Source: Actinomycetes bacterium (lineage in GTDB: Bacteria > Actinomycetota > Actinomycetes > Propionibacteriales > Propionibacteriaceae). From it: a stretch of 9,446 nucleotides of DNA. Made by a program: the position numbers and the translations under genes. The stretch is from contig JAKOQD010000167.1 of assembly GCA_029778515.1 (NCBI GenBank), positions 1-9,446 of the forward strand, read 5' to 3'. The notes under the pieces are model-generated. The model was not told where the DNA came from, did no database searches, and saw only the letters and a list, made by a program, of their open reading frames with translations. Below, one piece after another: positions 6,386 through 9,446 of this stretch (its first letter is position 1; every line of letters starts with the position of its first letter).

Positions 6386-7509
6386 GTCGCAGCCCGATCG
6401 CTAGGCCTCGGCTCAGGGAGCGTCTGGTCGCGCTCAATCGCCGCGAGAACGTCCTGGGCGCGGACGGTGCCGACCAGCCGGCCGTCGGCGTCAGCCAGCA
6501 CGCCGCGGCGGCTGGGAGCCGAAAGGGCCGCATCCAGCGCCGCACGCAGCGACCCGCCCGCGCGCGCTACCGTGCCGCCACGGTGCAGATCGTCCCGGTC
6601 GATGGGCCCGGCCAGCCCGGAGAGCTCCACCCATCCGGCCGGTGCGCCCGCCTCGTCCACCACCAGCAGCCAATCTTCGCCGCCGGCCGCCTGCCGCGCG
6701 TCCGCCACGCTTGCCCCGAGCGCGACCGTTGGCTCACGGCGAATCGGTAGGTCGGGCGCCGCTTGGAACGCCAGCCCGCGATAGCCGCGGTCGCGGCCGA
6801 GGAAGTCGGCCACGAAGTCGTCGGCGGGGTCCGCCAGCAAGCGTTCCGGGCTGTCGAGCTGGGCCAGCGTCCCGCCGACCCGGAGCACGGCCACCTGGTC
6901 GCCGAGCTTGATCGCCTCATCGATGTCGTGGGTGACGAACACGATGGTCTTGCCCAACTCGGCCTGCAGCCGCAGGAACTCGTCCTGCAGTTGATCGCGA
7001 ACCACCGGATCGACCGCACTGAACGGCTCGTCCATCAGCATCACCGGCGGGTCGGCGGCCAGCGCCCTGGCCACGCCGACGCGCTGCTGCTGACCCCCGG
7101 AGAGCTGGTTCGGGTAGCGGTTTGCGAGTTCCGGGGCGAGGCCTACGCGCTCCAGCAACTCGAGCGCCTCTGCGCGGGCCTTGGCGCGTCCCCAGCCGAG
7201 CAGCAGCGGCACGGTGGCGATGTTGTCGACAATGGTGCGGTGCGGAAACAGGCCGCCGCTCTGGATCACGTAGCCGATGCCGCGGCGCAGTTCGTTCGCG
7301 TTCAGGTTCGCCGTGTCCCTGCCGTCGATGGTGATCAAACCTGAGGTGGGCTCGATCATCCGGTTGATCATCCGCAGCGAGGTGGTCTTGCCGCAGCCGG
7401 ATGGCCCCACCAGCACCGTGATCTTCCCGGTCGGCGCGGTCAGGGTCAGCCCGCCGACCGCAGTGGTGCCGCCCGGATAGACCTTGGTGACATCAGTGAA
7501 GCTGATCAT
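6382..7509 (-). CDS. ABC transporter ATP-binding protein with CBS domains (OpuCA/ProV class)
   Basis: This cytoplasmic ATPase of 375 residues energises the betaine-type importer. Visible motifs are Walker A GPSGCGKT (35-42), Q-loop VIQSGGLF (81-88), signature LSGGQ (136-140), Walker B VMLMDEP (157-163) and the switch His in FVTHD (191-195). Residues about 250-360 form two weakly conserved CBS-like repeats (EDWLLVVDEAGAPAGWVELS and RRGVLADADGRLVGTVRAQD). In OpuA/OpuC systems CBS domains sense ionic strength or a small ligand; the divergence here may mean a changed role. The ATG at 7509 is preceded at 7 bases by AGGAGGTG. The start lies within the last 17 bp of the lyase coding region in its restored frame. 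Confidence 0.95.
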   Translation of the reverse strand: MISFTDVTKVYPGGTTAVGGLTLTAPTGKITVLVGPSGCGKTTSLRMINRMIEPTSGLITIDGRDTANLNANELRRGIGYVIQSGGLFPHRTIVDNIATVPLLLGWGRAKARAEALELLERVGLAPELANRYPNQLSGGQQQRVGVARALAADPPVMLMDEPFSAVDPVVRDQLQDEFLRLQAELGKTIVFVTHDIDEAIKLGDQVAVLRVGGTLAQLDSPERLLADPADDFVADFLGRDRGYRGLAFQAAPDLPIRREPTVALGASVADARQAAGGEDWLLVVDEAGAPAGWVELSGLAGPIDRDDLHRGGTVARAGGSLRAALDAALSAPSRRGVLADADGRLVGTVRAQDVLAAIERDQTLPEPRPSDRAAT

Positions 7510-9102
7510 GCCGGAGCACCTCCTGGTCGTGGTTCGACACCGGAGTCCGAAACACGGGCGCGCGCATCTCGGAGAGGTCGTCCCCTCGACGCTCCCTGCG
7601 TAGCGCTTCGATCACCCACTCGATCACCTCAGCGGTCACCTGCGTCCGTCCGGTCACATCAATGATGGCCGCACGCAACCGCTCGACGGGCGAACCGAGC
7701 TCGGCGGGATGCCGAAGCTGATGCATCGAGATGACCGTCGCGGCCAGCAGCGCCTCGACGGCCAACAGTTGTTCCACCACGTCCAGCACGCCGTCTGTGA
7801 CGCGCACGGACGAGTAGGCCATGGACGAGTGGTCTTCCACCCCGTCGCCCACCGGCGAACCGGTAGCGAGATCGGCGAGGCCGCGTGCTTGACCTGGGCC
7901 AGCAGCGCGGAGGCGGTTTGGGCGAGGATCACGGGCGTCACGTACCCCGTCGCGGACGTGACCGCCTGCACCTGGTCAACCAGGGGCAGCCCCTGTCGAA
8001 GTTGGCGCACCAGCATTGCCACCCGGCGCTCGGCGAGCTTCGCGACGTGGGCCAGCGCGATCCGCAGTGCGTCGAACCGGATCGCCAGGTTGGTGATCGA
8101 GAAGTTGCCGTTGGAAATGAACTCGCCCGACTCGATGTCCAGGAAGGGGTTGTCCGGCGCGCAGTTCAGTTCGACGGTGAGCACGCCCGCCAGTTCGTCC
8201 AGTTCGTCCAGCAGCGCACCGTGCACCTGCGGCACCGTGCGCAGCGACACCGCGTCCTGCACCGAGGTGGACGCGCGGACGCCACGAGCCAGGTCGCCAC
8301 CGGCCAGCGCAGTGCGGATCCGGCTTCCACTGGCCTGTTGCCCGGGCAGCGGACGCGCGGTCAACGCTCGCGCGTCGAACGGGCTGAGGTTCGCACCCAG
8401 AGCCTCCACCGTGAGCGCGGCGACCAGATCAGCACCCTCGGCCAGGAGGACGGACCGCCGCTGGGTGAGCGCAGCCGTAGCCACCGAGAGCGCGTTCGAG
8501 CCGACCAGCGCGAGGCTGTCCTTGGCGGCGAGCTGGACGGGCGCTAGCCCGGCCGCCGCGAGCGCCACCGCGCCGGGGACGATCTCGTCCTGGCCCGGCA
8601 GCCAGGCACGACCGGAGCCGATCAGCACCAGGCCGATCGCGGCCATCTGGGAGAGGTCGCCCGCGCCCACCGAGCCCTGGTCGGGAATGACCGGGATCAC
8701 GTCCAGCCGAAGTAGGTCGAAGAGTCCGCGGAAGAGTGCCTCCGAAGCCCCGGAAGCACCCCTGGCAAGGGTGTTGATCCGGGCCAGCAGGGCTGCGCGG
8801 CCTTCGGTGCGCGACAGCGGCTCGCCGATCGCCGCCGCGTGGCTGACGATCACGAAGCGCTGGAAATCGGCCATCAGCTCGTCCGGGACCTCGCTGTTGC
8901 GCAGCGGGCCGAGACCCCGGTTCAACCCGTAGGTCGGCACGCCGGTGGCCAGCGCGTCGTCGACCACGGCCCGCGCTCTGGCCAGGCGCTCGAGCACTTC
9001 GTTCCCGCTCAGCGCGACGGTTGCGTGGCCGATCGCGACGTCGGCGACCTGCTCGGGGGTCAGTTCGGAGCCGATCACCACCACCCCTGGCTGGTGGTTC
9101 AT
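7493..9102 (-). pseudogene. Aromatic amino acid lyase homologue without the MIO serine (ergothionase-like), frameshifted
   Basis: The protein is homologous to histidine/phenylalanine ammonia-lyases over about 535 residues, numbered from ATG 9102. Conserved are Tyr58 (TYGLNRGLG), the SHAAAIGEPL segment (87-96), SLR (286-288), PQVHGA, SNGNF (330-334) and VEDHSSM. The cofactor loop reads GSVGAGDLSQM (143-153) where MIO enzymes have GSVGASGDL, so the MIO serine is absent. The usual LALxNG is LALVGSN, and the usual QDxYSLR is QDAVSLR (Val285). This fits MIO-free members such as ergothionase, which eliminates trimethylamine from ergothioneine. The frame breaks between about 7850 and 7870: the first frame runs on to a stop at 7654, while the family C-terminus (GDGVEDHSSMAYSSVRVTDG onward, ending at 7493) is in the neighbouring frame. 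One lost base would explain it. A sequencing error cannot be excluded. An in-frame ATG at 9273 gives an alternative start with 57 extra residues. Confidence 0.8.
7517..7524 (-). promoter_or_regulatory. Ribosome-binding site of the ABC ATPase gene
   Basis: On the minus strand AGGAGGTG stands 7 bases before the ATG at 7509. It is nearly a perfect anti-16S match and fixes that start. It lies inside the 3' end of the lyase gene, so the transporter could be translated well even though the lyase frame is broken upstream. Confidence 0.75.
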
Positions 9103-9201
9103 CCGGCCACCGGTGGTCGGGCAGGACGGGGCGTCCCACCGGCCGAGGTGACTTACGCTCGCTGCACTTGGCGAAGGGACTGAGTCGGTTCCAGGTGCTG
9201 T

Positions 9202-9230
9202 GGTCCCGACAGGCTCAACCACGCGAGGGC
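9202..9230. repeat. Diverged copy of the dispersed inverted-repeat family
   Basis: This 29-base stretch, starting GGTCCCGACAGGCTC, aligns with 4025-4053 (starting GGTCTCGACAAGCTC) at about 22 of 29 positions. It is a single arm here, inside the region between the partial gene and the conserved start of the lyase. On the minus strand it would encode VVEPVG if the upstream lyase start at 9273 were used. A repeat within this stretch argues that it may be non-coding. Confidence 0.5.
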
Positions 9231-9272
9231 TGGGGCTGATCAGCCGAGGGGTGGGATCGGCGAGAGCGGTCA

Positions 9273-9446
9273 TCAGGCGTCCCCCGCATAGGCGGCGGTG
9301 CCGGGACGCAGGCTGGGATCGAGGTGGCTGAGGAAGTCGATGCCCATGATCTGCTCGCACTCGCGCAGCCCCACCTGGTCGATGCTCGAACTCGACACCG
9401 GCAGCACTCCGGCCTTCGCAACCAGCAGGACAACGTCCTGACCACC
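9273..9446 (-). CDS. Unidentified protein, C-terminal 57 residues only
   Basis: This open frame enters from the right edge of the window and ends at the TGA 9273-9275. The visible part includes DVVLLVAKAGVLPVSSS, then IDQVGLRECEQIMGIDFLSH and a Pro/Gly/Ala-rich tail. It has protein-like composition and third-position GC bias, and I do not recognise its family. Its stop overlaps an ATG as ATGA, the same coupling seen between the transporter genes. It is therefore probably the upstream member of the lyase-transporter operon and may act in the same pathway. No start, signal peptide or domain boundary can be judged. Confidence 0.6.
   Translation of the reverse strand, partial: GGQDVVLLVAKAGVLPVSSSSIDQVGLRECEQIMGIDFLSHLDPSLRPGTAAYAGDA

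Noticed and set aside
5792..6784. 330-residue + strand open frame
   Set aside because: It is rich in His, Arg and Gln and antisense to two well-supported transporter genes, with no family resemblance.
7845..7875. Programmed ribosomal frameshift
   Set aside because: No slippery heptamer (X XXY YYZ) or obvious stimulatory structure was seen at the junction. Mutation or sequencing error is simpler.
7493..9102. Ordinary histidine ammonia-lyase (HutH)
   Set aside because: The MIO serine and two further catalytic positions are missing, and no other hut gene is visible in the window.

Overview
The window is GC-rich, with codon use strongly biased to G or C in the third position. Gene content (a LuxR-type regulator remnant, an IlvA with a short C-terminal ACT-like domain, GTG and TTG starts) and short dispersed palindromic repeats suggest a high-GC actinobacterium. 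The genus cannot be named from the sequence alone.

Left part (1-2638): a complete rmuC gene on the + strand is followed convergently by the degraded 3' end of a large LuxR-family regulator. The HTH is intact, but there are at least two frameshifts upstream and no ATPase domain. Next is a small uncharacterised minus-strand ORF with a TTG start and a strong ribosome-binding site. About 214 bp of intergenic DNA follows, holding two overlapping hairpins and a possible leaderless promoter for ilvA.

Middle (2639-4070): ilvA (threonine ammonia-lyase, + strand) is followed by a convergent junction packed with repeats. These are two near-identical copies of a palindrome-containing element and then a 19-bp inverted repeat. 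A relative of that inverted repeat lies near 9202-9230.

Right part (4071-9446): a tightly packed minus-strand operon, read right to left. It holds an unidentified partial gene; an aromatic amino acid lyase homologue that is frameshifted near its 3' end; an ABC ATPase with a CBS tail; two permeases; and a lipoprotein binding protein of the OpuC/OsmX betaine class. Starts and stops overlap by 4 bp at several junctions, so the genes are probably co-transcribed and translationally coupled.

The main point of interest is the lyase. It lacks the serine of the Ala-Ser-Gly triad that forms the MIO cofactor, and the asparagine and second tyrosine expected in histidine ammonia-lyase are also replaced. 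Ergothionase, which eliminates trimethylamine from ergothioneine, is a known MIO-free branch of this superfamily, and ergothioneine is a betaine imported by OpuC-like ABC systems (EgtUV). The operon is therefore a candidate ergothioneine (or other histidine-betaine) uptake and degradation locus. In this sequence the lyase reading frame is broken, either by real decay or by a sequencing error.
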